DNA of 32,145 nt from Sanchytrium tribonematis (lineage: Eukaryota; Sanchytriomycota; Sanchytriomycetes; Sanchytriales; Sanchytriaceae), in NCBI GenBank assembly GCA_018985235.1, contig JADGIG010000045.1, positions 1 to 32,145 of the forward strand, written 5' to 3'. This document shows, piece by piece, positions 1 to 10,052 of the stretch (position 1 is the first letter of the stretch; the number at the start of each line of letters is the position of its first letter). The translations under genes and the position numbers were made by a program. The notes beneath the pieces were generated by a model. That model worked only from the letters and a program-made list of their open reading frames with translations, did no database searches and was not told the origin of the DNA.

Positions 1-337
1 CTTTGAATTCTATGAATTTTTTCTCGATATTCACGGAAGCTTTATACTTAATTGAAACTGATCTTATAATATCCTTGTCTGATTTTGGCAAACTTTTCTT
101 AAATTTTTTGAATTCTTTTTCAAGAGCAGATATAGACTCCCCAACTTTCAGAGCCATTTCCTTTTTTAAATCCTGAGAGATTTGCTTTCCGGCATGCTCA
201 TACGCTGCAAATAAACAAAGAGAGAAAAACTTTTCGCTTCTTGGACCTTTTGACAAGTTCTTGATCTTTTCATATGCTTGAGTTACGCTTCTTGACAATT
301 TTACATTTTTCAAGACAAGTTGCTCTTTCTTCGACAT
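1..337 (-). CDS. Unrecognised Lys-rich helical protein, N-terminal 112 residues (runs off window)
   Basis: An ATG at 337 on the minus strand opens a frame of 112 codons that stays open to the left edge, so the C-terminus lies outside the window. The protein begins MSKKEQLVLKNVKLSRSV and is rich in Lys, Glu and Ser. It looks all-helical, with a hydrophobic stretch near residues 36-48 (FFSLCLFAAYEHA) and no signal peptide or obvious domain motif. It is divergent to PEX11, with 27 nt between the two start codons. I do not recognise the family. A small helical subunit of a nuclear complex is possible but unsupported. That it is coding rests on the open frame and non-random composition. Confidence 0.55.
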   Translation of the reverse strand, partial: MSKKEQLVLKNVKLSRSVTQAYEKIKNLSKGPRSEKFFSLCLFAAYEHAGKQISQDLKKEMALKVGESISALEKEFKKFKKSLPKSDKDIIRSVSIKYKASVNIEKKFIEFK

Positions 338-346
338 TTGGAGAAA

Positions 347-355
347 TTTTGTAAC
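347..355. promoter_or_regulatory. GTTACAAAA element between divergent starts
   Basis: TTTTGTAAC (GTTACAAAA on the other strand) sits exactly in the middle of the 27-nt gap between two divergent start codons, 9 nt from each. The same 9-mer recurs at 2489, 15688 and 20430, always beside a start codon. A role as core promoter or leader element is inferred. Confidence 0.45.
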
Positions 356-364
356 AAAAAAACT

Positions 365-991
365 ATGCAGCCTAAAAATTTCGACTTCAATGATTTAATT
401 ATAAGAAGTGCTAAGATATCTTTGACAAGGTGGGGAACTGACAAATATTTCCGACTCTATGATTATATTATCAATTATTTAGTGCTCCAATATCCAAAAA
501 GTAACTTGGTTTTAAGCCTGGGTAAATTGCTACCTGCAATTAATGATGCAAGATATTTGATGCGATTTGGGGGAATCCCAGAAACTCTTTATTACAATTT
601 GTATTCAGCTGACTGGAAAGATTATCTCCAAAATTATCTTATGCTTCTTTATTATCCTTTGGAACATGTCTATTGGCTTTCTGTGAAAAAAGTCTTAAAT
701 ATGTCTGATAGCAAGACAGCTTTCTGTGGTATTTGGATGTGTCGGGTTTGGCTAGCCTATATTGTCGTTGATTTATATAGAAATTATATTTCCTATAAAA
801 AAGGGCCCTTGGATAAGCACAATAAGGCTGACATTTATAGAAATATTGGTGATTTTATCATGTGTGCTCATTGGAGCTCCTATAGGGGATTGATTACAGA
901 TAAAAATTGTAGGCTAGCAGGTATTTTATCTTCTGTGGCCGGAATTTATCAACACTGGATCAAATATGCACCAACCAAGTCTCAAAAGTAA
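365..991 (+). CDS. PEX11: Peroxisomal membrane protein PEX11 family (PEX11C/gamma type)
   Basis: PEX11 proteins remodel and elongate the peroxisomal membrane before division. The 208-residue product carries family signatures: an N-terminal amphipathic region (TDKYFRLYDYIINYLVLQYP), a central YYPLEHVYW motif, a hydrophobic helix (FCGIWMCRVWLAYIVVDLY), and a C-terminal DFIMCAHWSSYRGL...LSSVAGIYQHW segment typical of PEX11C/gamma. The start is the ATG at 365. Any longer reading of this frame lacks an upstream ATG and would overlap the divergent neighbour. The stop is 2 nt from the stop of the convergent STI1 gene, so the 3' ends must share sequence. Its presence implies functional peroxisomes. 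Confidence 0.9.
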   Translation: MQPKNFDFNDLIIRSAKISLTRWGTDKYFRLYDYIINYLVLQYPKSNLVLSLGKLLPAINDARYLMRFGGIPETLYYNLYSADWKDYLQNYLMLLYYPLEHVYWLSVKKVLNMSDSKTAFCGIWMCRVWLAYIVVDLYRNYISYKKGPLDKHNKADIYRNIGDFIMCAHWSSYRGLITDKNCRLAGILSSVAGIYQHWIKYAPTKSQK

Positions 992-993
992 AT

Positions 994-2481
994 TTATTGC
1001 ATTCGGAGAATTCCAGCGTTAATAAGGACTCTCAAATTTTTCATTACCTGAGGATTTTTCATGTGCTCTTGAATAGATGAAGGATCGTTTTGCATTTGCT
1101 CTAAAATAACTCTCATGGCTGGATCAGACATAACTCTTTGCACTTCAGGATCACGCGCGGCTTTTTCTTGTACTTCTTTGTCTGTTAAATTTTGTCCACC
1201 CATACCCATATTCGCTTTCATCCGAATTTGTTGGGCTTCAGCCATTTGGGCCTCATTAAATTCACAAGACATTGCAGCGAGGTCAAGAGTCTCTATGGCT
1301 TTAATTCCGTCCTTCATGATAAGTTGTAAAGTAGCTTTTCTCAAATAAGCTTTGGCAAATTTAGTGTCCAATGCAATGCATTTGTCACAATCTTTAATAG
1401 CTTCTGGAAATGCCCCTAGCTTGTGGTAACAAGCGCTTCTGTTTGAGTAAGCTTTAGGATCATTCTCGTCTCTTTTGATTGCTTCAGTATACTCTTTAAC
1501 AGCCTCTGCATATTTTTGGTCTTTAAATAGAGCATTACCACGATCCCTAGCTTCTTGGGATAGTTCTGGACTAAAATACTCTTCCTTCGCACGCTTTTCC
1601 ATTAACTTTTCGACTTCTCGAAGCTTATCCAGAATATCAGGAGTTCTATGTTCGGTGAGCGCTTTTGTGTAAAATTCTTTGGCAAGCGCTAAGTCATCCT
1701 TTTTATAGTAGCAATTACCAATGCGCCCAAATGCACGAGCCATCAATTTGAAATCGGCAAATATTTCTCGTCCTATTTCTACAGCTTTTTTACATACTTG
1801 GATGGCCTCGTCAAATTTTTCTTCTTCATAGAGGACGGCAGACTTGTTAGTCAAGCAAGAAATTTCTTTCTCATCTGATAAGTTGAATGCTTCGTCATAT
1901 AACTTGATAGCCTCAGCAAATTTCTTCTGTTTATAAAAAGAATTTCCCTCGGCTTTAATTTGCTGTACTTTTTCTCGCTTCAATTCTTCCTCTGATTTTT
2001 CAGAAGGCACTTCTTTAACTACTTCTGGAGCTACCTCAGGCTCTGGGACTTTTGCTTCATCCATCTCAACATCTTCAGAATCTGGCTTTTGTGGCATGTC
2101 TCTTTGAAATTGTGCCATCATTTTTTGCAGCAACATTTGCATATTTTGAGTTGGCGTAGGGTTAGTTGGGTCGAGTTTTGCAGCTTCTTGATATGCCTCA
2201 ATAGATTCTTTAAACTTGCCCATTCCTTCGTAAGCTGTTCCTAGTCTGTTAAAACCTTTGCTCCATTGTGGATTTAATTCAGTACATTTTTTGGCATCGT
2301 CTACTGCTTCTTGGAACATTTGGAGATGAGTATAACAAGCACTTCGGTTAGAGTACAACACATGCGTTGGTTCGACATTTATAGCCTCAGTATAAAAGCT
2401 AATAGCATCTTGATAATTCCCTTGCTTAAAGGCAGCGCTTCCCTTTAATTTAAATTCTTCTGCATTTGTCATTTGTGTCAT
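994..2481 (-). CDS. STI1: Hsp70-Hsp90 organising co-chaperone STI1/HOP, lacking the DP1 domain
   Basis: STI1 bridges Hsp70 and Hsp90 and delivers clients between them in the cytosol. The 495-residue protein has TPR1 (about residues 8-109), an acidic, Pro/Glu-rich linker (about 130-170), TPR2A (about 173-285), TPR2B (about 309-410) and a C-terminal DP2 domain (about 437-495; DPEVQRVMSDPAMRVILEQM). The DP1 domain usually found between TPR1 and TPR2A is replaced by a short Met/Gln-rich piece and the acidic linker, which explains the length of 495 against about 550-590 in animals and yeast. The first ATG (2481) is followed by another three codons in. The upstream region carries a GTTACAAAA element and an HSE-like pair. 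Confidence 0.95.
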   Translation of the reverse strand: MTQMTNAEEFKLKGSAAFKQGNYQDAISFYTEAINVEPTHVLYSNRSACYTHLQMFQEAVDDAKKCTELNPQWSKGFNRLGTAYEGMGKFKESIEAYQEAAKLDPTNPTPTQNMQMLLQKMMAQFQRDMPQKPDSEDVEMDEAKVPEPEVAPEVVKEVPSEKSEEELKREKVQQIKAEGNSFYKQKKFAEAIKLYDEAFNLSDEKEISCLTNKSAVLYEEEKFDEAIQVCKKAVEIGREIFADFKLMARAFGRIGNCYYKKDDLALAKEFYTKALTEHRTPDILDKLREVEKLMEKRAKEEYFSPELSQEARDRGNALFKDQKYAEAVKEYTEAIKRDENDPKAYSNRSACYHKLGAFPEAIKDCDKCIALDTKFAKAYLRKATLQLIMKDGIKAIETLDLAAMSCEFNEAQMAEAQQIRMKANMGMGGQNLTDKEVQEKAARDPEVQRVMSDPAMRVILEQMQNDPSSIQEHMKNPQVMKNLRVLINAGILRMQ

Positions 2482-2488
2482 TCAAACT

Positions 2489-2497
2489 GTTACAAAA
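2489..2497. promoter_or_regulatory. GTTACAAAA element upstream of STI1
   Basis: GTTACAAAA lies 7 nt upstream of the STI1 start codon. A near copy, ATTACAAAAGG, lies 20 nt upstream of the divergent SET gene start (2645-2654). See the copies at 347, 15688 and 20430. Confidence 0.4.
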
Positions 2498-2501
2498 GGA
2501 G

Positions 2502-2539
2502 TGAGTCACTTTATTTTAAAACTGATACGTAGAAAATTC
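2502..2539. promoter_or_regulatory. Possible TGAGTCA (bZIP/Gcn4-type) and minimal heat-shock element
   Basis: A perfect TGAGTCA heptamer at 2502-2508 is the core site of AP-1/Gcn4-type bZIP factors. At 2531-2540 the sequence aGAAaaTTCg has two inverted nGAAn units, a minimal heat-shock-element arrangement, and STI1 is a known Hsf1 target in fungi. Both are short matches in AT-rich DNA and could be chance. Confidence 0.25.
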
Positions 2540-2674
2540 GAGATAAAATTAAATTTTGCACATCCTCTTGACAGCTATTGAATTTTGATAAATAAGCGAT
2601 TTTTTAATTGGCAATGATTTAACACTAAATATTTGAAAATTATATTACAAAAGGGGAATCGTTTGTACTAAAAA

Positions 2675-3577
2675 ATGGACGAAAATTTACAAAATGAATT
2701 TCTGGATTGGCTGATAGAATCTGAAGGCTGTTCAATATCCCCAAAGTTACAGTTTCACGAATTTGAACATGGTAGAGGAATAATTGCTCTAGAGGATATT
2801 ATTGAAAATGAGGAACTATTTTTTATAAACTCAAAATGCTGCATCCGCGGCGAAAATGAAGCAGAGCTAAGACATGATCATAAATGGCTGCCTCTTATGG
2901 TCAGGTTGGCGAATGAACTGTCAAAAGACGAATTTCAACCTTATTTGAAAATATTGCCACAAGTAGATTGCCCAATGATTTGGAATCCAGAGGAACAAGA
3001 AATAGTCGAACTCATTCAGTCAATCGGAATCACCGAGTCTCAGGAATTGTATGACCAATTGTGTGAATATGTTGATATATCCCTGGAAGACTACTATTTT
3101 ATTGGGTGCTTGATCATGGCTTATAGCTTTACATTTGACGAAATTCTCATGATTCCATTTGCAGATATGCTGAATCATCATAGTGATCATAATGCGCAAC
3201 TATTTGAGGTTGAGGACGGATTTGTAATGCGAGCAGTCAAGCCTATTCTCCAGGGTTGTGAGGTTTTTAATACATATGGTGACTATGCAAATATAGATTT
3301 GCTATTGCGATATGGATTTATCGAAGCTGACAATCCTTGGGAGCAGTATTGGCTGGATGACTTTTTAGGATTGACATATTATGAAGAAACTGTTGAGGGA
3401 GACGAGGATAAAGATCCTTTTGATCCTCATTCTGCAGTTTTGGAATATACTCAAACTCTTGAAGACATTTTAGCAGTAGAGCCAAACGAAAGAATTGAGA
3501 AAGTGCAGTATATAGCCAATTCTCACTTGCAATTCTTAATTGACTGGCTAGAGACTGAAAATGCTCCAGAGGAATAA
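2675..3577 (+). CDS. SET-domain protein lysine methyltransferase, SETD6/RKM-like
   Basis: This is a putative S-adenosylmethionine-dependent protein-lysine methyltransferase of the Rubisco-LSMT/SETD6/Rkm class. The 300-residue protein has the split SET signature: GRGIIALEDI (residues 33-42) for cofactor binding, FADMLNHHSDHN (162-173) matching the family DxxNH motif, and EVFNTYGDYAN (196-206) matching the NxYG motif with its catalytic-site Tyr. Family members are usually 450-500 residues with a C-terminal substrate-binding helical domain. Here only about 90 residues follow the SET core, so that domain is much reduced. The substrate cannot be told; ribosomal proteins and histone variants are typical. 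It is divergent from STI1, with 193 bp between starts. Confidence 0.85.
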   Translation: MDENLQNEFLDWLIESEGCSISPKLQFHEFEHGRGIIALEDIIENEELFFINSKCCIRGENEAELRHDHKWLPLMVRLANELSKDEFQPYLKILPQVDCPMIWNPEEQEIVELIQSIGITESQELYDQLCEYVDISLEDYYFIGCLIMAYSFTFDEILMIPFADMLNHHSDHNAQLFEVEDGFVMRAVKPILQGCEVFNTYGDYANIDLLLRYGFIEADNPWEQYWLDDFLGLTYYEETVEGDEDKDPFDPHSAVLEYTQTLEDILAVEPNERIEKVQYIANSHLQFLIDWLETENAPEE

Positions 3578-3640
3578 TTTTTTACTTACACAGCGAAATA
3601 AATAAACTTTCAATCCGTTTGATATTTTTTGACACAAAGG

Positions 3641-4400
3641 ATGTCTCGTCGCTATGATTCAAGAACCACAACTTTTTCTCCAGAAGGGAGATTATTTCAA
3701 GTTGAGTATGCTATGGAAGCCATCAACCATGCGGGTACATGTATTGGAATTGTTGGAACAGATGGAGTCGTAATTGCCGCAGAGAAGAAAGTGATTTCGC
3801 CGCTTTTGGAGAATTCGACCGAAAAAATCTATAAATTGACTGACCATATATTATGCGGAGTAGCTGGTATTACTAGTGATGCAAATACTTTAGTGACTAC
3901 AGCTCGGGTCACTGCACAGCGTTATTTGTACACATTTAATCAGGATATGCCTGTGGAACAATTAGTTCAACGACTATGCGATATCAAACAAAGATACACG
4001 CAAAGTGGTGGTATGAGGCCTTTTGGTGTCTCTATCTTATATGCTGGATTTGATGAAAAATATGGATACCAATTATATCATTCTGATCCATCTGGAAACT
4101 ATGCTGGATGGCAAGCAACTTGCATTGGCCAAAATTCTGCAGCTGCAGAATCGCAGTTAAAGCAAGAATACAAGCCTGAGTTAGATCTTGCCGGTGCAGT
4201 AAAGCTTGCTTTTAGTGTGCTATCAAAAACTCTAGATAGTCCGCAATTAAGTAGTGACAAATGTATTATGATTTAATTTAGTGGAAGTCTCTATTATAAA
4301 AAAAATCAATGGTAAAGTGAAAACTAAAATTCTGAATGATGACGAGATTAAGATTTATATTGAGAAATATGGCGCCAAAAAAGAAGATAAAAAAGATTGA
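3641..4400 (+). CDS. PRE9: 20S proteasome subunit alpha type 4 (alpha3), two exons
   Basis: This is a structural alpha-ring subunit of the 20S proteasome. CDS: join(3641..4262, 4282..4400), 246 residues. The start [28 protein letters not shown] is the classic alpha-subunit N-terminus, in its PSMA4/Pre9 version. Later family motifs include [32 protein letters not shown] and [16 protein letters not shown]. Read without splicing, the frame ends at 4276 after CIMI. Removing 19 nt gives [18 protein letters not shown], which aligns with the family's conserved tail (AEKVEIATL...). The Lys-rich end KKEDKKD is typical. The next gene starts 27 nt downstream. Confidence 0.96.
4263..4281 (+). other. 19-nt spliceosomal intron in PRE9
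   Basis: GTATTATGATTTAATTTAG interrupts codon 208 (phase 1). Removal restores the conserved C-terminal segment of proteasome alpha3. The branch-like TAAT sits at -8 to -5. Confidence 0.9.
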
Positions 4401-4427
4401 TTTCAAAAATAAATTCCAAGCCTCAAA

Positions 4428-5387
4428 ATGTCTGTTTTAGAATATATCGAATCTTCAAAATCCATTATTGATGGTGGTAAAGAAACATTAAACAATTTAG
4501 ATAGTAAAACGAAAGAGTGGTCGCGTGTACAAAGGGAATCCACCAATGTTGAACAATTACATAATACGACTTATGAAGCAATCACTTATTTGAGTAAGAC
4601 CCTAAAAGAAATCCATAAAGCGCTTGATTCTCTAACCAAACTGCAGGAGACTAATGCAGTTCAAGTGGGGAGTGAAGCCGCTTTATTATCTGAGCAATTT
4701 AAAGTCATGAATTCAACTTTAGGTTTGGAAAAATATATTACAGAAATCAGTCCAGCTTTTTCTCAAACTGAATTTAGATTTGAAGAAGGAAATTCTGATT
4801 TTGAGGAGGATATCCCACTAGACCTTAGTTATGACTTTCATTCTACTAAGAAAATTGGAGTGCCATTGGACGAGTCAATGTTCGACTTTACTGCAATGCC
4901 TACGAATTCTGTTGCAAATAATAAGTATTCAACGGTTGATAGTATGAAAAACCAAACCACTAATAATAAGAAATTTAATTCCGATACAGTCAAAAAAGCA
5001 AGTAGAGAAAGCTTGGCTGAATTGCCTGCTAGTAAAAATTCCACCATGGTACAAGAAAAAAAAGGTCAATCGTTGGGTCGACCCCAAGATACACCAATCT
5101 CTCCTCCGCCAGTTCAGCAGACCATGTCGCCCCAAGTACCGATTCCTCAACAGATACCACAGCAAATTCCAGTTCCAGCGCCGCCTCAAACCACTCCGAG
5201 CCCTCAAGTTCATATCAAAAAGGCTAGAGTTTTGTATGGTTACAACGCCACTGAGAATGATGAACTGACTATGAAAGCGGGAGAATTTATCGATGTTCTA
5301 AATGAAGATATGGGCGATGGCTGGGCTTTAGGAATCGCCCAAGGAAAAAAAGGTCTTTTCCCAAGATCTTATGTTCAGATGCAATAG
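4428..5387 (+). CDS. Coiled-coil, proline-rich SH3-domain protein (possibly Abi-like)
   Basis: A 319-residue adaptor-type protein. Residues 1-110 are predicted helical/coiled coil (EWSRVQRESTNVEQLHNTTY..., LTKLQETNAVQVGSEAALL). A low-complexity middle follows, then a Pro/Gln-rich stretch (about 222-260, many PxxP). The C-terminal SH3 domain (about 264-319) has ARVLYGYNATENDELTMKAGE (ALYDY-type motif), the W of DGWALG and the final GLFPRSYVQ. Such proteins link actin machinery to membranes. The layout of N-terminal helices, proline-rich middle and C-terminal SH3 resembles Abelson interactor (Abi), the WAVE-complex subunit, but the N-terminal similarity is weak. The SH3 call is firm; the family call is not. 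Confidence 0.85.
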   Translation: MSVLEYIESSKSIIDGGKETLNNLDSKTKEWSRVQRESTNVEQLHNTTYEAITYLSKTLKEIHKALDSLTKLQETNAVQVGSEAALLSEQFKVMNSTLGLEKYITEISPAFSQTEFRFEEGNSDFEEDIPLDLSYDFHSTKKIGVPLDESMFDFTAMPTNSVANNKYSTVDSMKNQTTNNKKFNSDTVKKASRESLAELPASKNSTMVQEKKGQSLGRPQDTPISPPPVQQTMSPQVPIPQQIPQQIPVPAPPQTTPSPQVHIKKARVLYGYNATENDELTMKAGEFIDVLNEDMGDGWALGIAQGKKGLFPRSYVQMQ

Positions 5388-5418
5388 TAATAAATGTTTA
5401 TCGACTAAGTTTTAGATC

Positions 5419-5519
5419 TGCATGTGTAAGCGATCGCAAAGTCAGCAACCTTGGGCAAATTGGTTGCCATTTGGTGAACGCTAATGGTTGGCTAGAAGCG
5501 ACTTCGCCAATCAAATGCA
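5419..5519. ncRNA. Candidate structured non-coding RNA (two strong hairpins in a closed stem)
   Basis: This gap between the SH3 gene and BNA7 is visibly more GC-rich than other intergenic DNA here. It folds on paper into a closing stem (TGCAT 5419-5423 with ATGCA 5515-5519), a perfect 6-bp hairpin (GCAACC 5445-5450 with GGTTGC 5462-5467), and a long hairpin: GGTTGGC 5486-5492 with GCCAATC 5506-5512, stacked over GAAG 5495-5498 with CTTC 5502-5505, with a 2-nt bulge and a CGA loop. A GCGATCGC palindrome is at 5430-5437. No tRNA, C/D or H/ACA snoRNA boxes or U-snRNA signature were recognised. It could equally be a regulatory or terminator structure. Strand is unknown. Confidence 0.25.
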
Positions 5520-5555
5520 TAAAAAGGGTCAACCCAAGTTTTGGACAAAACAACG

Positions 5556-6239
5556 ATGCTTTCGTTTGGTAGTATTCAAAGAAGCGAAAACATAGCAGTC
5601 ATAATACATGGAGGAGCTTGGAGAACAGGCGAACCTGCAGAATACCAGGAAGCCGGTAAAATAATTGATGGAAAATTTGGAAATTGCTTGATTCCAGTAT
5701 ATTCTCTATGTGTTAATAATACCAAATGGGGCGTGCAACTGCAGGATCTTGTTGACTTTTTACATAACCTGCATGTAAAATATGGGAAATCTATCACTAT
5801 TTTTGGACATAGTTGTGGGGCACAATTAGCTCTGTGTTTATTGGCAATGCAGAAAGGAAAAATTATCAACGATTTTTACGGAAAACCCATTGATTATAGA
5901 GACTACCATATTAGCCATATATACTGCTTGGAAGGAATTTACGATATACCAGATCTACTATTAGAATATCCTACTTATTCTGATTTTATAGAGCAGTGCT
6001 TTGGAGTAGAAAGTGAATTATACAAGCAGGTGTCTCCCACATATTTTACAGAGTATTTTGACAACAATGAGGTACTAATTGTTCATTCGAAAAATGATGA
6101 CCTCCTGAGTGGTCGTCAACCTAGAGAATTTGCCTTGAAAATGAAATCGCAAGTATGTTGGATTTCAGGCAAGCACTGGAAATGTTTAGAATCTCGGGAA
6201 TTTATTGATTTAGTTTACAATCACAAAATAAATATGTGA
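5556..6239 (+). CDS. BNA7: Kynurenine formamidase (N-formylkynurenine hydrolase), alpha/beta hydrolase
   Basis: BNA7/AFMID hydrolyses N-formyl-L-kynurenine to kynurenine and formate, the second step of tryptophan breakdown toward NAD. The 227-residue protein has the oxyanion motif HGGAW (residues 18-22), the nucleophile elbow GHSCGAQ (84-90, Ser86), an acid in HSKNDDLL (Asp181/182), and the catalytic His in GKHWK (His207). The IYDIPDLLLEYPTY segment resembles the cap region of fungal Bna7. The ATG at 5556 is used; the frame has no earlier ATG. Related short-chain esterases cannot be fully excluded. The dynein IC gene follows on the same strand after 38 nt. Confidence 0.8.
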   Translation: MLSFGSIQRSENIAVIIHGGAWRTGEPAEYQEAGKIIDGKFGNCLIPVYSLCVNNTKWGVQLQDLVDFLHNLHVKYGKSITIFGHSCGAQLALCLLAMQKGKIINDFYGKPIDYRDYHISHIYCLEGIYDIPDLLLEYPTYSDFIEQCFGVESELYKQVSPTYFTEYFDNNEVLIVHSKNDDLLSGRQPREFALKMKSQVCWISGKHWKCLESREFIDLVYNHKINM

Positions 6240-6277
6240 CTTCAATATTTCATTTTTCCTTGTTTCATTGTATTTGA

Positions 6278-7613
6278 ATGAGCGAAAATCGTCAAGCTTT
6301 ACTTGAACAAAAGAAGCGAAAATTGGCAGATCTCAGGAGACTTCGCCAAAAAAGGTATTCATCCTCAAATATTTCTGCCAATGAAAGTGTTCATAATATT
6401 CTGGAATCAATAGAGCTCCCTAATATGGAAACTGATGAGAATAAAGACAATGATATACCAGAGCCTCTTATTAAAAATCAAACTAATTTGCAAACATCCG
6501 AGTACATTCATTTTCAGATAAAACTAGACAAAATTGTATATGAAAAATCTACTCAAGCACAGGTAGAAGCACCTGAACCTGAGGATATTGAAATGAAATC
6601 AATAAGTGATGAAGGCACGATCAGTCTTTCCCCTGAAGATGAAATGCAAGATGGCAAACAAAATACTTTGCGGCTTGGAAACTCTAATCCTGTACCATTG
6701 GGTGACTTTGTCATGGAAGCCGCAAAGCGAATTGAAAATATAATGAGTATCCAGAACTCAACTAAGCATGTCTATATCTACGATCAAATTGAATTTAAAC
6801 AAGATGATGTGATTTCGTGTCAGTTTTTTAGGAATGACATTGCGTTGACTTGCGAATCTGGAATTTATTTTAGAAACTCAAAAATTTTATTATCAAATGT
6901 CACGTCTTCATTGTGTCATGAATTGATTTATTTAGGGACAGAGTATGGTTCTATACATGTATATGATTCTCGAACTTTACAATTAATTAATATTTTAAAT
7001 TATCACAAGTATCCAATCAAACAAATTGAGTTTAGCAATAATACCCTATTGTCTTTATCGGAGGATGGAGAGTTATTACTGTGGAATATCAAGATGGTTT
7101 CTGAGCCAATTGCAATGATTTCAACAAAGCCAGGAGCCTTGTGTATGGCAAAAATGCACCAGTATATTGTAGGATGCTTAGATGGCATGTACAGCGTTAC
7201 TATGCAAATGAATAATAGACCCCAAATCAATGACTCTAAATTTGAAATTGGAAGTGTTTATTCTTTGAGTGCCATGAATGAATTTGCTTTGACCGCATCA
7301 ACGGATCAAGTAAGTCTATGGCATATTCCGGTAGAATTCTTTAACGTAGACTAAACTGCCACAAATTGTTTCACCGATTAGGTCTTTTTCCATTGATGTT
7401 CCCACTGGAATTCATTGGTTAACAAGAAACAATTTTTTAATAACCAGTACAGATAAAATTTCAATTTACAATCTTCAAGGTTGGATAAACGATGTTAACG
7501 TTGATGTTACTGGGTGTATCGTAAACAGTTCAATTTTAGAGGACAACTTACTGCTATGTACCAATGAAGGCACTGTATATTGGGTAAAATTAAGTGAAGA
7601 TTTTTTTGAATAG
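6278..7613 (+). CDS. DYNC1I: Cytoplasmic dynein intermediate chain, two exons
   Basis: The intermediate chain scaffolds cytoplasmic dynein, linking heavy and light chains and contacting dynactin. CDS: join(6278..7330, 7350..7613), 438 residues. The N-terminal basic helix MSENRQALLEQKKRKLADLRRLRQKR matches the dynactin-binding helix of DYNC1I/Pac11. KSTQA (residues 90-94) resembles an LC8 light-chain binding motif. DFVMEAAKRIENIM corresponds to the helix before the WD domain. Degenerate WD repeats follow (SLSEDGELLLWNIK; TASTDQVSLWHIP; LLCTNEGTVYWVKL). Without splicing the protein stops after FFNVD. Removing 19 nt joins HIP to TKLPQIVSPIRSFSIDVP and adds 88 residues of a further blade. It is shorter than typical orthologues (about 600-640). 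Confidence 0.85.
7331..7349 (+). other. 19-nt spliceosomal intron in dynein IC
   Basis: GTAGAATTCTTTAACGTAG, phase 0. Removal restores the frame into an 88-codon second exon with WD-repeat character. The branch-like TAAC sits at -8 to -5. Confidence 0.85.
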
Positions 7614-7694
7614 TGCTTGTGTTCATCTTAGGCGTTGGATTCTAAATTAGATTATTTCAATAAAGTTCAATTTATCCGCTGTTTTAAATATTAG

Positions 7695-9539
<1,845 letters not shown>

Positions 9540-9545
9540 AGATTC

Positions 9546-10034
9546 ATGTTTCATCAACAAAATTCAGCTAGTGGTACATTTACTCGACCAGTAGGTAGCG
9601 GCATAAAGTTTGGAGTCTTGGGATTAATGGGAGGAATAGGAATCAGTGCGTTGGCTAACTCGAAATCAAGAACGTGGTCTCATATTTCTTTGGGGTCCAA
9701 AATGTTTGTTGTGTCGGCAATCGGCTTGATTGGTGCAATATTGGGCTCTGAGTATTCTAGAGATACCACCTCTCCTGGAAGTGCACATTACAAGACTTTG
9801 CCTTCTAACCCTGAGCCCTTGACTATCTCAGAAAGTTTAGAGAAAGCCAAATTCAAAGCGGCAGGAATTGTGTGGGCAAGTACTATTTTAGCCACATTTG
9901 GATACTTAGCTTCTCAAAAAAATATGAAAGTGTCTGAAAAACTTGCACATGGAAGAGTGGTAGCTCAAGCAGTGACTGTCGGCTCTATTGTTGGTTCTTT
10001 GCTGTTGGTTGGGTCTAGTCAAAAAGCGAAATAA
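9546..10034 (+). CDS. HIG1-domain/Rcf2-like mitochondrial membrane protein
   Basis: A 162-residue protein with four hydrophobic stretches (about residues 19-36, 51-66, 104-122 and 140-157). The C-terminal pair around KAAGIVWASTILATFGYLASQKNMKVSEKLAHGRVVAQAVTV resembles the hypoxia-induced gene 1 (HIG1) domain of Rcf2, which associates with cytochrome bc1-oxidase supercomplexes in the inner mitochondrial membrane. The N-terminal half is Gly-rich and hydrophobic. No orthologue is certain; another small multi-span mitochondrial protein is possible. Its ATG is only 6 nt after the CEF1 stop, so its promoter must lie within the CEF1 coding sequence, or the two are co-transcribed. It is convergent to MON1 with an 18-nt gap. 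Confidence 0.65.
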   Translation: MFHQQNSASGTFTRPVGSGIKFGVLGLMGGIGISALANSKSRTWSHISLGSKMFVVSAIGLIGAILGSEYSRDTTSPGSAHYKTLPSNPEPLTISESLEKAKFKAAGIVWASTILATFGYLASQKNMKVSEKLAHGRVVAQAVTVGSIVGSLLLVGSSQKAK

Positions 10035-10052
10035 AAAATATATCAGCCTAAA

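Noticed and set aside
320-364. An earlier start for PEX11 at about 320.
   Set aside because: The codon there is TTG, not ATG, and it would overlap the divergent gene's start. PEX11 similarity begins after the ATG at 365.
4263-4281. Reading the PRE9 break, and the five similar ones, as sequencing indels, frameshifted pseudogenes or programmed frameshifts.
   Set aside because: Each break is repaired by removing one precise GT...AG unit of 19 or 21 nt with a shared 3' pattern, and the flanking protein is well conserved. Random indels or decay would not give six matching units.
5419-5519. A tRNA or snoRNA gene at the hairpin region.
   Set aside because: No cloverleaf with a 7-bp acceptor, no A/B boxes, and no C/D or H/ACA boxes could be placed. 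Kept only as an unclassified structured candidate.
7331-7366. A 36-nt intron in dynein IC (from the GTAGAC at 7346 to a later TTAG).
   Set aside because: The 19-nt unit restores the frame, retains more of the WD sequence and matches the other short introns in length and branch pattern.
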